From Polynucleobacter sp. MWH-Spelu-300-X4 (GTDB lineage: Bacteria > Pseudomonadota > Gammaproteobacteria > Burkholderiales > Burkholderiaceae), in assembly GCF_018687515.1 (NCBI RefSeq), contig NZ_CP061294.1, positions 310,001-374,000 of the forward strand: a DNA stretch of 64,000 bases, given 5' to 3'. The position numbers and the translations under genes are program-made. The notes under the pieces were generated by a model. The model had not been told where the DNA came from, searched no databases, and saw nothing but the letters and a program-made list of their open reading frames with translations. The stretch's first letter is position 1; every line of letters begins with the position of its first letter. Below, piece after piece: positions 54,570-64,000 of this stretch.

Positions 54570-55226
54570 ATGCACGCTACTCAAGATTTATCCATATTGT
54601 CATTAGTGCTCAACGCCAGTGTGTTGGTGCAGTTAGTGATGCTCTTATTACTAAGTCTTTCAGTAGCGTCCTGGACGATTATTTTTAAAAAAGGGATTTC
54701 TCTTAAAGCTGTTCGCCAAGACACGGAGCGTTTTGAGCGCGACTTTTGGTCGGGTGGTGATTTAAATACTTTATTAGAAGGTGCTAAGCGCAATCAAGAC
54801 CCGGCGGCTTCTTTAGAGCGTATTTTTGAAAGCGGCATGCAAGAGTTTTTAAAGGGTAAAGAAATTGATGGTGCCCGTCGCGCCATGAAAGCAGCTTACC
54901 AACGTGAGATGGATACTTTGGAAGCCAACTTGCCATTTTTAGCATCAGTAGGCTCTGTATCGCCTTACATCGGTTTGTTTGGAACAGTCTGGGGGATCAT
55001 GAATTCTTTCCGCGGGTTGGCAAACGTTCAGCAAGCAACACTAGCAAGTGTGGCGCCGGGTATTGCCGAAGCTTTAGTAGCAACAGCAATTGGTCTGTTT
55101 GCGGCGATTCCAGCGGTGGTAGCTTACAACCGTAATGCAGCTGATATTGATCGTTTAGCAATTCGTTTTGAAACATTCATCGAAGAGTTTTCTAATATTC
55201 TTCAACGTCAACAATCGCGTTATTAA
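54570..55226 (+). CDS. tolQ: TolQ, inner-membrane motor protein of Tol-Pal
   Basis: The 218 residues include the first membrane helix (ASVLVQLVMLLLLSLSVASW), a cytoplasmic domain with LERIFESGMQEFL, a second helix around FLASVGSVSPYIGLFGTVWG, and a third with GIAEALVATAIGLFAAIPAV, the MotA/TolQ/ExbB signature. It forms the proton channel with TolR. First gene of tolQ-tolR-tolA-tolB-pal-cpoB, starting 58 bases after the SDR gene. Confidence 0.96.
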   Translation: MHATQDLSILSLVLNASVLVQLVMLLLLSLSVASWTIIFKKGISLKAVRQDTERFERDFWSGGDLNTLLEGAKRNQDPAASLERIFESGMQEFLKGKEIDGARRAMKAAYQREMDTLEANLPFLASVGSVSPYIGLFGTVWGIMNSFRGLANVQQATLASVAPGIAEALVATAIGLFAAIPAVVAYNRNAADIDRLAIRFETFIEEFSNILQRQQSRY

Positions 55227-55249
55227 GACTAAGAGATTAGGAGGCTGAG

Positions 55250-55672
55250 ATGGCGAGTATCTCTAGAAAGTCTGGCGGTAAAAGACGTGCGATGGCTGAT
55301 ATTAATGTGGTGCCTTACATTGATGTGATGTTGGTCTTACTGGTGATCTTCATGGTAACAACGCCGATGGTTAATCCTGGCGTAGTTAATCTGCCAACGG
55401 TGGGTGGTGCTCAAGTGCAACCTTTGCCACCGGTATTACTAAATATCTCCGCTGACGAAACCATTCTTGTGAAAAGCGAGGGTAAAGCAGATAGAACGCT
55501 CTCTCGCCAAGAGTTAGGGGCATTTGCGCGTGAGCGTGCCGACTTGGCCGCTGATCAGCCGATGGTAATTGCAGCGGACAAATCTATTAAATATGAAATC
55601 GTGATGGATGTCATGGCGCGCTTAAAAGAAAACGGCGTAAAACGTGTTGGTTTGGCGGTGAAGAGTAATTGA
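55250..55672 (+). CDS. tolR: TolR, proton-channel subunit of Tol-Pal
   Basis: This 140-residue protein has one membrane helix containing VVPYIDVMLVLLVIFMVTTP, where the Asp is the proton-carrying residue. The periplasmic domain has LPTVGGAQVQPLPPVLLNIS and IKYEIVMDVMARLKENGVKR. An AGGAGG ribosome site precedes the ATG. The end overlaps tolA. Confidence 0.96.
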   Translation: MASISRKSGGKRRAMADINVVPYIDVMLVLLVIFMVTTPMVNPGVVNLPTVGGAQVQPLPPVLLNISADETILVKSEGKADRTLSRQELGAFARERADLAADQPMVIAADKSIKYEIVMDVMARLKENGVKRVGLAVKSN

Positions 55673-56508
55673 GTTCAGCAACATTTCCGATGAATGATTT
55701 TCGTGCCAGGTTCAATGCTGATTCTGGTACAGGCAAAGCCTTTGCATGGGCTTTGGGCATGCATTTGTTGCTATTTTTCTTTTTGGCTTTTGGATTGAAT
55801 TGGAAAAGCCAAACCCCAGCAGGATTAGAGGCGGAAATTTGGGATAACGTACCTGTGGTGAAAAGTGCTCCTGTGCAAGCGGTTGAGCAAAAAATGGAAG
55901 CTGATGACAAGGCTGACATTGCGGTTAAAAGAAAAAAAGAATTAAAACCTGAGCCTAAAAAAGAAGAAAAGCCAGTTAAAAAGGTTGATCCTAAGGAATT
56001 GAAGAAGCAAAAGGCTGAAGAAGAAAAGCAGGCGAAATTAAAAGAAGCCAAACTAAAAGAAGAAAAGCAAAAAGCACAAGATAAGGCTAAGGCAGATGCT
56101 GCGAAAAAAGAAGCTTTGGCACAAGATAAATCGCGTGCAGACCAATTGGCAAGATTACGTTCGGCAGCTGGGAAAGAGGGGGCTGCGGGCGGTCGTGGTG
56201 GTGTGGTTGGAGATGGTGTTGGCGGCGGTGGTAATGCCAAGCCGGGCTATGCCGATAAAGTGCGCCGCAAAATTTTGCCTTTGATTGTGTTTAATCCATC
56301 ATTGGTAGCCGGTAACCCTGCTGTTGAGGTGGCTGTTGAGTTAGCTCCCGATGGCAGTATCATCAACAGAAATGTTCTTAAGAGTAGCGGCGACCTTGCT
56401 TGGGATCGTGCGGTATTAAGGGCAATTGATGATGCTAAAACTTTGCCTAAAGATGATGATGGTAAGGTGCCTAAACAAATGCGCTTAATCTTTAAGCCTA
56501 AGGATTGA
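55669..56508 (+). CDS. tolA: TolA, periplasm-spanning protein of Tol-Pal
   Basis: The 279 residues comprise a short cytoplasmic tail, a membrane helix ([17 protein letters not shown], about 27-43), a long Lys/Glu/Ala-rich helical stretch (about 75-165), a Gly-rich hinge ([20 protein letters not shown]), and a TonB-like C-terminal domain beginning [17 protein letters not shown]. The start is TTG overlapping the tolR stop; an ATG at 55690 is an alternative with no better ribosome site. It couples the TolQR motor to TolB and Pal. Confidence 0.94.
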   Translation: MSSATFPMNDFRARFNADSGTGKAFAWALGMHLLLFFFLAFGLNWKSQTPAGLEAEIWDNVPVVKSAPVQAVEQKMEADDKADIAVKRKKELKPEPKKEEKPVKKVDPKELKKQKAEEEKQAKLKEAKLKEEKQKAQDKAKADAAKKEALAQDKSRADQLARLRSAAGKEGAAGGRGGVVGDGVGGGGNAKPGYADKVRRKILPLIVFNPSLVAGNPAVEVAVELAPDGSIINRNVLKSSGDLAWDRAVLRAIDDAKTLPKDDDGKVPKQMRLIFKPKD

Positions 56509-57818
56509 TGAGAGACGTGATGAAATTAGTTTCAATATTAAAAAGAGTATTAGCTTTTGTTCTTCTAACAAACTTAATGTTTGTTGCAACGCTTGCAAAA
56601 GCTCAGATGAATATTGAGATTTCAGGGGTTGGTCAGTCGCTGTTTCCGATTGCAGTGATGCGTTTCACGGATGAAAGTAAATTACCCTTACGCGTGACAG
56701 ATATTGTTCGTTCCGATTTGGCTAGAAGTGGCGCTATGCGCAATGTTGAATCTGGTGGCGCTGAATTAGGTTGGGATATCAAGCCGGATTTTCGCTCTTG
56801 GTCCGCGAGAGGCGCTGATGCGCTAGCGGTTGGTGGCGTGAATAAGTTATCTGATGGTAGATATGAAATTCGTTACCGTTTATTCGATATTCGTAAGAGC
56901 GAAAGTTTGGGCGGTATTGTTGTTACAGTAACTGCTGATGACTTGCGTTTAGCTGGTCACAAGATTGCTGATGACATTATCCAAAAAATTCTTGGTGAGC
57001 GTGGTGTATTTTCAACGCGTCTTTCTTATGTGATTCGTTCAGGTAAAAATAATCGATTGGTTATTTCTGATTCTGATGGTGAAAACGCTAAACCAGCTCT
57101 ATCGAGCAATGAACCGATTATTTCTCCTGTTTGGTCTCCAGATGGCAGAAAGGTGGCTTATGTTTCATTCGAGTCACGTAAGCCAGTGATTTATGTGCAC
57201 GAGTTGGCCACTGGCCGCCGTGTGGTGTTATCTAATCAAAAGGGTAACAACAGTGCGCCGGCATGGTCGCCTGATGGACGTGCTTTAGCAATTGCTTTGT
57301 CTAAAGATGGTAATACCCAGATTTATCGTATTAATGCGGACGGCACAGGCTTAAGGCGCTTGACGCGTGGGTATTCAATTGACACTGAACCGCAATGGGC
57401 GCCTGACGGAAAATCTATTTATTTCACGAGTGATCGTGGTGGCAGTCCGCAAATCTATCGTATGTCGACAGAGGGCGAGGGCGATGGTGGTGCTCAGCGC
57501 ATTACTTTTAAACTTGGGTTTGTAACAAGCCCACGTATTTCTCCTGATGGTAAGAATTTGGTTTACATAGCTCGTGTAGGTGGTGCTTATCGCTTGCATC
57601 TACAAGACTTGGCTTCTGGTGAGGTGATGGCTTTAAGTGATGGTAACCGTGACGAGACGCCTACTTTTGCCGCTAACGGTCGTTATGTACTTTTTGCTGC
57701 TCGTAGTGGTGGTAAACCTGTTTTGATGGCAGTATCTATTGATGGAAAAAATAAACAAATCTTGAGTTTGCCTGGTGCTGATATTCGTGAGCCTGCTTGG
57801 GGCCCATTCATGGACTAA
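56508..57818 (+). CDS. tolB: TolB, periplasmic beta-propeller of Tol-Pal
   Basis: About 436 residues with a signal peptide ([20 protein letters not shown] ending at KAQ), the N-terminal domain with [20 protein letters not shown], and propeller blades marked by repeated [28 protein letters not shown] and [20 protein letters not shown]. It binds Pal and TolA. The ATG at 56508 is used; a TTG lies three bases before it and a further ATG at 56520 starts nearer the signal peptide. Confidence 0.96.
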   Translation: MRDVMKLVSILKRVLAFVLLTNLMFVATLAKAQMNIEISGVGQSLFPIAVMRFTDESKLPLRVTDIVRSDLARSGAMRNVESGGAELGWDIKPDFRSWSARGADALAVGGVNKLSDGRYEIRYRLFDIRKSESLGGIVVTVTADDLRLAGHKIADDIIQKILGERGVFSTRLSYVIRSGKNNRLVISDSDGENAKPALSSNEPIISPVWSPDGRKVAYVSFESRKPVIYVHELATGRRVVLSNQKGNNSAPAWSPDGRALAIALSKDGNTQIYRINADGTGLRRLTRGYSIDTEPQWAPDGKSIYFTSDRGGSPQIYRMSTEGEGDGGAQRITFKLGFVTSPRISPDGKNLVYIARVGGAYRLHLQDLASGEVMALSDGNRDETPTFAANGRYVLFAARSGGKPVLMAVSIDGKNKQILSLPGADIREPAWGPFMD

Positions 57819-57941
57819 TGCAGGCTTTAAAATAGCTTTTATCTAGATTTCAATACTATTTGTTACGATAGAAGCCAATGACTTAAAAGTCTTCAAAAAA
57901 GGCTTTTAACGCAGTAAAAGAATTTATTAATTGGAGGATGT

Positions 57942-58427
57942 ATGAATCAATTTTCTTTAGCCCGCCGTGCGGCATTGTTGTTATCGGTAGCTTTCCTTGG
58001 TGCTTGCGCATCAGGCGTTAAGTTAGATGATGTGGATAGTGCTGGTAAATCATCAGGTGGTGATTTAAGTTCACAGCCTTGGAATGATCCAAAGAGCCCA
58101 CTATTTAAGCGTAGTGTTTATTTTGACTTTGATAGTTACACAGTTAAACCTGAGTACCAATCAACTTTGCAAGCTCACGCTAATTATTTAAAAACTAACA
58201 AAGATCGCAAAATCAAGTTAGAAGGCAATACAGATGAGCGTGGAACGACAGAATACAACTTAGCATTGGGTCAACGCCGCTCTGAGGCAGTCCGTAAATC
58301 ATTGTCACTTTTAGGTGTTTCTGACTCTCAAATGGAAGCCATTAGTTTCGGTAAAGAAAAGCCAAAGGCTGAAGGCAGTAATGAGGCAGCTTGGCAAGAG
58401 AACCGCCGTGCTGATATTGCTTACTAA
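57942..58427 (+). CDS. pal: Pal, peptidoglycan-associated lipoprotein
   Basis: The 161-residue lipoprotein has a signal ending in the lipobox LGAC (LLLSVAFLGACAS), then a flexible linker. The OmpA-type domain has SVYFDFDSYTVKPEYQST, EGNTDERGTTEYNLALGQRR and SFGKEKPKAEGSNEAAWQEN with RRADIAY. The outer-membrane anchor binds peptidoglycan and TolB. GGAGG sits just upstream. A 123-base gap after tolB suggests an extra promoter. Confidence 0.97.
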   Translation: MNQFSLARRAALLLSVAFLGACASGVKLDDVDSAGKSSGGDLSSQPWNDPKSPLFKRSVYFDFDSYTVKPEYQSTLQAHANYLKTNKDRKIKLEGNTDERGTTEYNLALGQRRSEAVRKSLSLLGVSDSQMEAISFGKEKPKAEGSNEAAWQENRRADIAY

Positions 58428-58450
58428 TCAAGAAGCGAGTTAAAAAAATA

Positions 58451-59191
58451 ATGCAAATTAAGCGTTTAACTTCTTTGCACCATCAAACAGCGGCGTTGGC
58501 CGCTGTTGTTTTTGTTGCTTTGACTACTTATAGTTTTCCGGCGGCCGCTATTTTTGAAGATAACGAGGCGCGCAAGGCTATTTTGGATTTACGTTCCCAA
58601 GTGGCAGTGGGACAGCAGGCTCAAATTGATTTGCAAAATCAATTGGAACAGGCGGTTCAAGAAAATGCGCGCTTACGAGGTCGTACGGAGTTGCTTGAAA
58701 AGCAAGTAGAAGAGTTATTGGCGCAGCAGAAGAGTTTTTATCAGGACCTTAATGGTCGAGTAAAGAAATTCGAACCGCAAGTGTTAGAGATTGAAGGTGT
58801 GCAGGGCACGGTTCAAGCTGGTGAGAAAGAGGCTTACGAGTCAGCTTTAAAAGCCTTTCAAGATTCGAATATGAAAAAGGCTGAGGCTGGATTTCAAAGC
58901 TTTGCAAAGAAATACCCCGATAGCCCTTATTGGCCTTTGGCTCAATTCTGGTTGGGTAATGTGAATTACGCTCAGAAAGATTACAAGACAGCGATTGCGA
59001 GTTTGCAAGCAATGGTGAAGCGTTATCCGTTGCATGTTAGAACCCCAGATGCTTTGTTAACGATTGCCAATAGCCAAGTTGAATCAGGTCAAAAACCTGC
59101 TGGCAAAAAAACATTAGAAAGTTTGATTGCTAAGCATCCTGAAAGTGAAGCAGCTGGTTTAGCGAAGCAAGCTTTAAAGCGTTTGAAGTAA
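58451..59191 (+). CDS. cpoB: CpoB (YbgF), Tol-Pal-associated periplasmic protein
   Basis: The 246 residues comprise a signal peptide (AALAAVVFVALTTYSFPAAA), a coiled coil rich in Gln/Glu/Leu (QLEQAVQENARLRGRTELLE), and tetratricopeptide repeats: YESALKAFQDSNMKKAEAGF, FWLGNVNYAQKDYKTAIASL and LLTIANSQVESGQKPAGKKT. It coordinates peptidoglycan synthesis with outer-membrane constriction. It lies 24 bases after pal. Confidence 0.95.
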   Translation: MQIKRLTSLHHQTAALAAVVFVALTTYSFPAAAIFEDNEARKAILDLRSQVAVGQQAQIDLQNQLEQAVQENARLRGRTELLEKQVEELLAQQKSFYQDLNGRVKKFEPQVLEIEGVQGTVQAGEKEAYESALKAFQDSNMKKAEAGFQSFAKKYPDSPYWPLAQFWLGNVNYAQKDYKTAIASLQAMVKRYPLHVRTPDALLTIANSQVESGQKPAGKKTLESLIAKHPESEAAGLAKQALKRLK

Positions 59192-59212
59192 ACAATTAAA
59201 AAATTTTTAGCC

Positions 59213-59947
59213 GTGATGTCATTTGATTTTGAACCTATGCGCGCCCGCACCCCAGGTGCGCCAGCCGTTATTTTGCTATCGGGTGGTTTGGATTCCGCGA
59301 CAGTTTTAGCGATTGCTAAAAAATTGGATTACACACCTTACGCGTTATCGTTTCGTTATGGTCAAAGACATTCTTCTGAATTAGATGCAGCAGTACGAGT
59401 GGCTCAAAAACTAGGTGCAGCTCGTCATGAAATCATAGATTTGGATTTGCGTCGTTTTGTGGGTGGATCAGCTCTAACCGATGACGCCTATGCAGTACCT
59501 ACTAGCGCAGGTGCTAAAAATGAGATTCCTATTACATATGTGCCTGCACGTAATACCATCATGTTGTCGGTGGCTTTAGGCTGGGCTGAAGCATTGGGCG
59601 GTTTAGATATTTTCTTTGGCGCGAATGCCGTGGATTACTCCGGCTATCCTGACTGTCGACCAGAGTATGTCAAATCATTTGAGGCTACAGCGAATCTGGC
59701 CACTAAAGCAGGTGTGGAATCAACGCAATCATCCACACGTTTTAGGATTCATGCGCCGATTATTTCTCTGAGTAAAGCCGAAATTATTCAAGCTGGTATT
59801 CAGTTGGGGGTAGATTTTTCCATGACAGTTTCTTGCTATCAGGCTAATGCGGCGGGTGAGGCTTGTGGCCGTTGTGAGTCTTGTCGTCTGCGCAAAGAAG
59901 GATTTGCGAGCGCAAAAGTACCTGATCCGACACATTACGCGTCATAA
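59213..59947 (+). CDS. queC: 7-cyano-7-deazaguanine synthase
   Basis: Makes preQ0 for queuosine in tRNA. The 244-residue protein has the PP-loop [17 protein letters not shown] near 20, [18 protein letters not shown] and [20 protein letters not shown]. The zinc-binding end [20 protein letters not shown] closes it. It follows cpoB by 22 bases. In many betaproteobacteria queE sits between cpoB and queC; it is missing here. A strong terminator follows. Confidence 0.95.
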   Translation: MMSFDFEPMRARTPGAPAVILLSGGLDSATVLAIAKKLDYTPYALSFRYGQRHSSELDAAVRVAQKLGAARHEIIDLDLRRFVGGSALTDDAYAVPTSAGAKNEIPITYVPARNTIMLSVALGWAEALGGLDIFFGANAVDYSGYPDCRPEYVKSFEATANLATKAGVESTQSSTRFRIHAPIISLSKAEIIQAGIQLGVDFSMTVSCYQANAAGEACGRCESCRLRKEGFASAKVPDPTHYAS

Positions 59948-59977
59948 AAAAACCCCGTTAACTGCAACGGGGTTTTT
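59948..59977 (+). terminator. Strong rho-independent terminator after queC
   Basis: AAAAACCCCGTT, loop AACTGC, AACGGGGTTTTT: a perfect 12-bp stem with a T run in the right arm. It starts at the queC stop codon and closes the tol-pal-queC transcription unit. Confidence 0.92.
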
Positions 59978-59989
59978 ATTCTATTCAAC

Positions 59990-60037
59990 TTTCTAGCAAA
60001 TCTTCCAGAAAACCTTCCGGAAAACTTTCCAACAAAC
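59990..60037 (+). repeat. Four degenerate 12-base tandem units
   Basis: Units at 59990-60001, 60002-60013, 60014-60025 and 60026-60037 read TTTCTAGCAAAT, CTTCCAGAAAAC, CTTCCGGAAAAC and TTTCCAACAAAC. The two central copies differ at one base. The repeat lies between the queC terminator and the 3' end of adk (convergent); no hairpin is formed. Confidence 0.5.
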
Positions 60038-60070
60038 TCTAATCAGCTTCTTAATTAGAATTCTTTTCTT

Positions 60071-60739
<669 letters not shown>

Positions 60740-60918
60740 TTAACTCCCTTAATTAGTTGGTGGGTGTTGCAAATTCTCGAAAAACGACAAGAGTAGGCTG
60801 TTTCTTTGACAACAAGCTGACTGATGCGCTTTAACTGCTTGATTTTCCCATTATTTGGGCTTAAATCCAATTTTCTGGCATCAGGATTTCCCTGAGGAGC
60901 TCTAAATAAATCGATAAA

Positions 60919-61677
60919 TTAAACAAGCTGCTTAAAAACGGCTCTAACGCGTTCTAGGTCTTCGGCCGTGTCTACCCCTGGTGGGGGCGCCGCATTGGTC
61001 ACTAGTACCTGAATAGCGTATCCGTACCACATGGCTCGCAGCTGTTCGAGCGACTCAGCTTCTTCAATCGGGGCTGGCGCTAAAGTTGCAAATTCTTTGA
61101 GGAAGCTGGCCTTGTATGCGTACATGCCAATATGGCGATAGCACTGTGCTTGATATTTTTGAGGGTCTCGGCTGTAAGGAATCGGCGCTCTTGAAAAATA
61201 AAGTGCTTGTTGAGCCTGATTCATGGCTACTTTGACAACGTTAGGATTGTTTACTTCAGCCTGATCATGAATCGCTAAAGCTGCTGTTGCAATCGCAGCT
61301 TTGGGATGATTCGCTAATGTTTGCGCTACTTGTGTGATTAGTTCAGGTGGGATGAGCGGTTCATCACCTTGAACATTTACAACAATCTCATCGTCAGCGA
61401 GGTTTAAGTTGCGTACAACTTCACTCAAACGATCGGTTCCTGTTGGATGTTGGTTAGATGTGAGCATCACATCTAATCCATGTGCTTTGCAGGCATCGAA
61501 AATGCTAGCGTCATCAACCGCCACGATGACTTTGGATGCGCCTGACTGTAATGCTCTTTCGGCTACTCGTACCACCATCGGTTTGCCGGCGATATCAGCT
61601 AGTGGTTTATTAGGTAAGCGTGTCGAAGCTAAGCGTGCAGGAATAACTGCAATAAACGATGTGGATGTTGCAGTCAT
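60919..61677 (-). CDS. kdsB: 3-deoxy-manno-octulosonate cytidylyltransferase
   Basis: Activates Kdo as CMP-Kdo for LPS core synthesis. The 252 residues include [48 protein letters not shown] and [13 protein letters not shown], then [17 protein letters not shown] and [17 protein letters not shown]. It follows the trm112-like gene by six bases. Confidence 0.96.
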   Translation of the reverse strand: MTATSTSFIAVIPARLASTRLPNKPLADIAGKPMVVRVAERALQSGASKVIVAVDDASIFDACKAHGLDVMLTSNQHPTGTDRLSEVVRNLNLADDEIVVNVQGDEPLIPPELITQVAQTLANHPKAAIATAALAIHDQAEVNNPNVVKVAMNQAQQALYFSRAPIPYSRDPQKYQAQCYRHIGMYAYKASFLKEFATLAPAPIEEAESLEQLRAMWYGYAIQVLVTNAAPPPGVDTAEDLERVRAVFKQLV

Positions 61678-61683
61678 AGAGTT

Positions 61684-61866
61684 TTAAGCCGCGTTATGAG
61701 GTGCGTCTAAAGATCTTGCCTCATTCGCCAACATGACTGGAATGCCATCGCGAATAGGGTAGGCTAATTTATCTGCTTTGCAGATAAGTTCATTTTTATC
61801 AGCATCATGTACTAGGCTAGATTTGCAAATAGGACAGACCAAAATATCTAGTAAACGTTTATCCAT
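61684..61866 (-). CDS. Trm112-family small protein (YcaR-like)
   Basis: This 60-residue protein reads [20 protein letters not shown], then [20 protein letters not shown] and ends EARSLD. This is the bacterial Trm112/YcaR family with a zinc-binding Cys-x-x-Cys and a third Cys. It almost always sits between lpxK and kdsB, as here. A chaperone-like role for methyltransferases is known for eukaryotic Trm112; the bacterial role is unclear. Confidence 0.93.
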   Translation of the reverse strand: MDKRLLDILVCPICKSSLVHDADKNELICKADKLAYPIRDGIPVMLANEARSLDAPHNAA

Positions 61867-61921
61867 GATTTGTCATTAGCTCCAATTTAGTTCTTAACTG
61901 CATGAATTATTTCTCATGAGC

Positions 61922-63019
61922 CTAGGGTTTTGGCCTTTTCAAAATATCAACCATTAGGTTGATGAATTCTTTAGGTAGTTCAACTGTAACGGGTACAACC
62001 CAAATGCGCTCATCATTCTTGTATTCCGCGATTTGCGAACATTTTACGGCATCCTTCTCAGTGATCAGAATTGCTGAGGCTGAAATATCTTTAAAAGGAT
62101 TTATTTGAAAATCGTAATGATCCGGTAGTGGTAAAGGATTGATGGTGAGTCCTGCTTGTTCTAAAACATCAAAGAATTTTTTGGGATTACCTAAACCGGC
62201 AGCAGCGACTAAATGACGCTCTGAGTAAAAGTCAAATAGAGATCTTTGCTGTGATGGATTGCTGAGTTGATAAGCGTGAGCTACTTGAGTTGTTAAGTAG
62301 AAATTAGGAGCATCGGCAAGATAGGGCTGTTTAATCTGTTGAGAATTTTCAGAGCCTAAGTTCAGTGTGAAGTCTCTTGCTCGAAGAGCGCTTTCTCTGA
62401 GTGGGCCTGCTGGCATGAGAAAACCATTGCCTTCACCTCTGGCATCGCGAATCACTAATTCAATATCTTGACCGCCTTCACGGGCCGGCCATCTTTTCAT
62501 GGCGTAATGCTGTAAACCATCATCGCTAATCAAAACATTGACTGTTGGATGGGCTTTTAATAGTGTTCGAGCACTAATCGTGCGTTGGCTATGAACATAG
62601 ACGGGTATGAATAAGTGCGCTAATTGTTGCGCCATATAGCAAGGCTCATCACCTAGTTCTAATGGATTTGATTGAGAAGTCACTTCAGTAGCATCTGCAG
62701 GGTTATCTTGATGCCCTGTTCCTTTGTAGCCTCTTGAAATAATGCCTGGATGAAATCCTGCCGCGTGTAATGCTTTTGCAATGGCTAATACGGTAGGTGT
62801 TTTACCGGTGCCGCCAACCCTTAAGTTGCCAACAATGATGACGGGGACATCTAGGGCTTGGGTTTTAAATAATCCTAGCGCATATAAAATTTTTCTAATT
62901 TGGGTGACCCACCCAAATAACTTTGAGAGCGGCCATAGTAATAACGCCACAACGCCTTTTTTCTCCCAATAGCTAGGAGCTTTTTGAAAAGTTGGCGCAG
63001 ATGAAGATGGATTGCTCAT
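61922..63019 (-). CDS. lpxK: Tetraacyldisaccharide 4'-kinase
   Basis: Phosphorylates the lipid A precursor at the inner membrane. The 365-residue protein has an N-terminal hydrophobic anchor, the P-loop VGNLRVGGTGKTPTVLAIAK near 62, GIISRGYKG, LISDDGLQHYAMKR and ITEKDAVKC. About 20 residues longer than many relatives because of a Ser/Pro-rich start. It overlaps nothing; exbD ends six bases upstream. Confidence 0.95.
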   Translation of the reverse strand: MSNPSSSAPTFQKAPSYWEKKGVVALLLWPLSKLFGWVTQIRKILYALGLFKTQALDVPVIIVGNLRVGGTGKTPTVLAIAKALHAAGFHPGIISRGYKGTGHQDNPADATEVTSQSNPLELGDEPCYMAQQLAHLFIPVYVHSQRTISARTLLKAHPTVNVLISDDGLQHYAMKRWPAREGGQDIELVIRDARGEGNGFLMPAGPLRESALRARDFTLNLGSENSQQIKQPYLADAPNFYLTTQVAHAYQLSNPSQQRSLFDFYSERHLVAAAGLGNPKKFFDVLEQAGLTINPLPLPDHYDFQINPFKDISASAILITEKDAVKCSQIAEYKNDERIWVVPVTVELPKEFINLMVDILKRPKP

Positions 63020-63025
63020 GGCAAC

Positions 63026-63487
63026 TTACTTTGATTTTGACTGCGTAGCAAAAACGACATTGGGTAAGTTGGCGTTGCGAGCCGCTTCCATGACTTGCAT
63101 CACTGACTGATGAGGTGCTTTGCCATCGGCCGCAATAATAATCATCGGGCCGTTATCACTTTTGCCCGCTTGACTGGCAGCCGCGCTTAGCGCATTGCTT
63201 AATTGATCAACAGCAGCGCGCTTGCCGTTAATGGCGATGCGGCCATCTGAGGAAATCGCTACGGCAATATCCTTAGGCTTGCTATTTGATGCAGCACCTT
63301 CAGCGCTAGGTAGCGTAATTGATAACTCTTGATAGCGTGTGAATGTGGTAGAGATCATTAAGAAAATCAAAATGACCAATAACACATCAATAAAAGGAAT
63401 TAGGTTAATTTCTGGCGCGCTTTGTTGGCTAACATTGTTGCTGTTTACGCCAAAAATAGTTCGTTTGGATGATGAATTAAAAATCAT
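63026..63487 (-). CDS. exbD: ExbD/TolR-family biopolymer transport protein
   Basis: This 153-residue protein has one membrane helix with INLIPFIDVLLVILIFLMIS, where the Asp is the proton-carrying residue, then a periplasmic domain with ELSITLPSAEGAASNSK and MIIIAADGKAPHQSVMQVME. It pairs with ExbB to drive TonB-dependent uptake. The gene lies between exbB and lpxK, a common betaproteobacterial order. Confidence 0.93.
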   Translation of the reverse strand: MIFNSSSKRTIFGVNSNNVSQQSAPEINLIPFIDVLLVILIFLMISTTFTRYQELSITLPSAEGAASNSKPKDIAVAISSDGRIAINGKRAAVDQLSNALSAAASQAGKSDNGPMIIIAADGKAPHQSVMQVMEAARNANLPNVVFATQSKSK

Positions 63488-63499
63488 AAAAAATATCTA

Positions 63500-64000
63500 T
63501 TACGCTGCTTTAAAAAGATGACGTAATAGTTTCTTGGCGGCAGCTTCACATTCGCGTTGGCGTTTTTCTGCCATGGCTTTTAATGCGCGCCAACCTGTGT
63601 AAGCAGGTATGGCAATCAGTAGACCAAAAGCCGTGTTGTATAGCGCGATTGAAATACCGTGCGCTAATTGTTGTGGGTTGGCGCTACTGCTTTGTTGACT
63701 ACCAAAAATTTCAATCATGCCAACTACTGTGCCAAATAAACCAAGTAGAGGCGCAATCGTTGCAATGGTGGCTAGTGCCCCCATATAACGATCTAGTAAT
63801 AAAGAGACTTCTTCAGCAGCTTCTTGCATGGCTTCAATCGTTTTTTCTTCAGTAGCGCGTTGTGATTTTTGTAATAGCGCCGCTCCTAAAATGCGGCCCA
63901 AGGGAGCGGCATCTGATAAAGATTGAATAGCTTGTTCAGCGGTTTGGGGGCTATTTAGAGCGCCAGAGTCAGCTAGCTGAATCGCGCCTTCTGTTAAATG
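63500..64000 (-). CDS. exbB: ExbB/TolQ-family proton channel protein (partial, 5' end outside window)
   Basis: The frame is open without a stop to the window edge, so the true start lies outside; an apparent TTG at 63901 is internal. The visible part has DRYMGALATIATIAPLLGLF and GTVVGMIEIFG, then GISIALYNTAFGLLIAIPAY, the second and third membrane helices of the MotA/TolQ/ExbB family, and a basic C-terminal tail. The exbD gene starts 12 bases downstream. Confidence 0.92.
   Translation of the reverse strand, partial: HLTEGAIQLADSGALNSPQTAEQAIQSLSDAAPLGRILGAALLQKSQRATEEKTIEAMQEAAEEVSLLLDRYMGALATIATIAPLLGLFGTVVGMIEIFGSQQSSSANPQQLAHGISIALYNTAFGLLIAIPAYTGWRALKAMAEKRQRECEAAAKKLLRHLFKAA

Noticed and set aside
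55611..56240. 209-residue antisense frame opposite tolA
   Set aside because: It is the Ser/Phe/Pro-rich mirror of the Lys/Ala-rich tolA helix, with no ribosome site; an overlapping shadow.

Overview
The window looks like a piece of a betaproteobacterial chromosome, most likely Polynucleobacter or a close Burkholderiaceae relative. Three things point there: the order glyA-nrdR-(pilins)-ribD-ribE-ribB-ribH-nusB, the tolQRAB-pal-cpoB-queC block, and exbB-exbD-lpxK-trm112-kdsB-adk. The housekeeping part has moderate GC (low to mid 40s by eye). The genus call is inference; the family-level calls for most housekeeping genes are firm.

Region A (1-28770) is a large surface-polysaccharide locus built from pieces of different composition. 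(1) 1-8881 is very AT-rich. It holds a flippase-like and a polymerase-like membrane protein, a propeller-like unknown, two acyltransferases (one left-handed beta-helix, one AAC(3)-fold), a GT4 glycosyltransferase, a nucleotide-sugar epimerase, an FAD oxidoreductase and a DegT aminotransferase. (2) 8889-16333 is about half GC. It encodes a fused alcohol-dehydrogenase/Gfo-Idh-MocA enzyme, a heparinase II/III-like protein, WecB and WecC (UDP-ManNAc and UDP-ManNAcA) and a WbuB-like glycosyltransferase. It ends in a 15-codon stub where the next gene appears cut off. (3) 16368-18574 is an integration module: tyrosine recombinase, a small trailing ORF, a small Xre regulator and an unknown protein. 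(4) 18759-28770 has host-like composition. It carries rfbBDAC (dTDP-L-rhamnose), two glycosyltransferases, an O-antigen ligase/polymerase, an unknown glycosyltransferase-like protein, glf (UDP-galactofuranose) and galE.

Region B (28776-45828) holds yjdM, waaC (LPS core heptose), tex, a small coiled-coil membrane protein, and a tripartite efflux set (tolC with pcm, facing macA and a MacB split into two genes). Next come uppP, trmB, a two-gene AbiE-like cassette (regulator plus nucleotidyltransferase) with a promoter buried in an inverted repeat, an aldehyde dehydrogenase, a lytic transglycosylase with a consensus sigma70 promoter, and a RelBE-type toxin-antitoxin pair with three operator half-sites.

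Region C (45917-53638, minus strand) runs glyA, nrdR, four minor pilins, ribD, ribE, ribB (with a degenerate RibA-like tail), ribH and nusB. Region D (53738-59947, plus) is an SDR, tolQ-tolR-tolA-tolB-pal-cpoB and queC, closed by a strong terminator. Region E (60071-64000, minus) is exbB (cut by the window edge), exbD, lpxK, trm112-like, kdsB and adk. Much of the window serves the cell envelope: precursors (rfb, wec, glf, kdsB, uppP), assembly (Wzx/Wzy/WaaL types, waaC, lpxK), integrity (Tol-Pal) and export (MacAB-TolC).

I saw no rRNA, tRNA, CRISPR array or complete insertion sequence. The least familiar elements are the FAD-oxidoreductase/aminotransferase/acyltransferase set at 4716-8881, the self-regulated AbiE-like cassette at 40626-42399, and the integrase module with its truncation scar.
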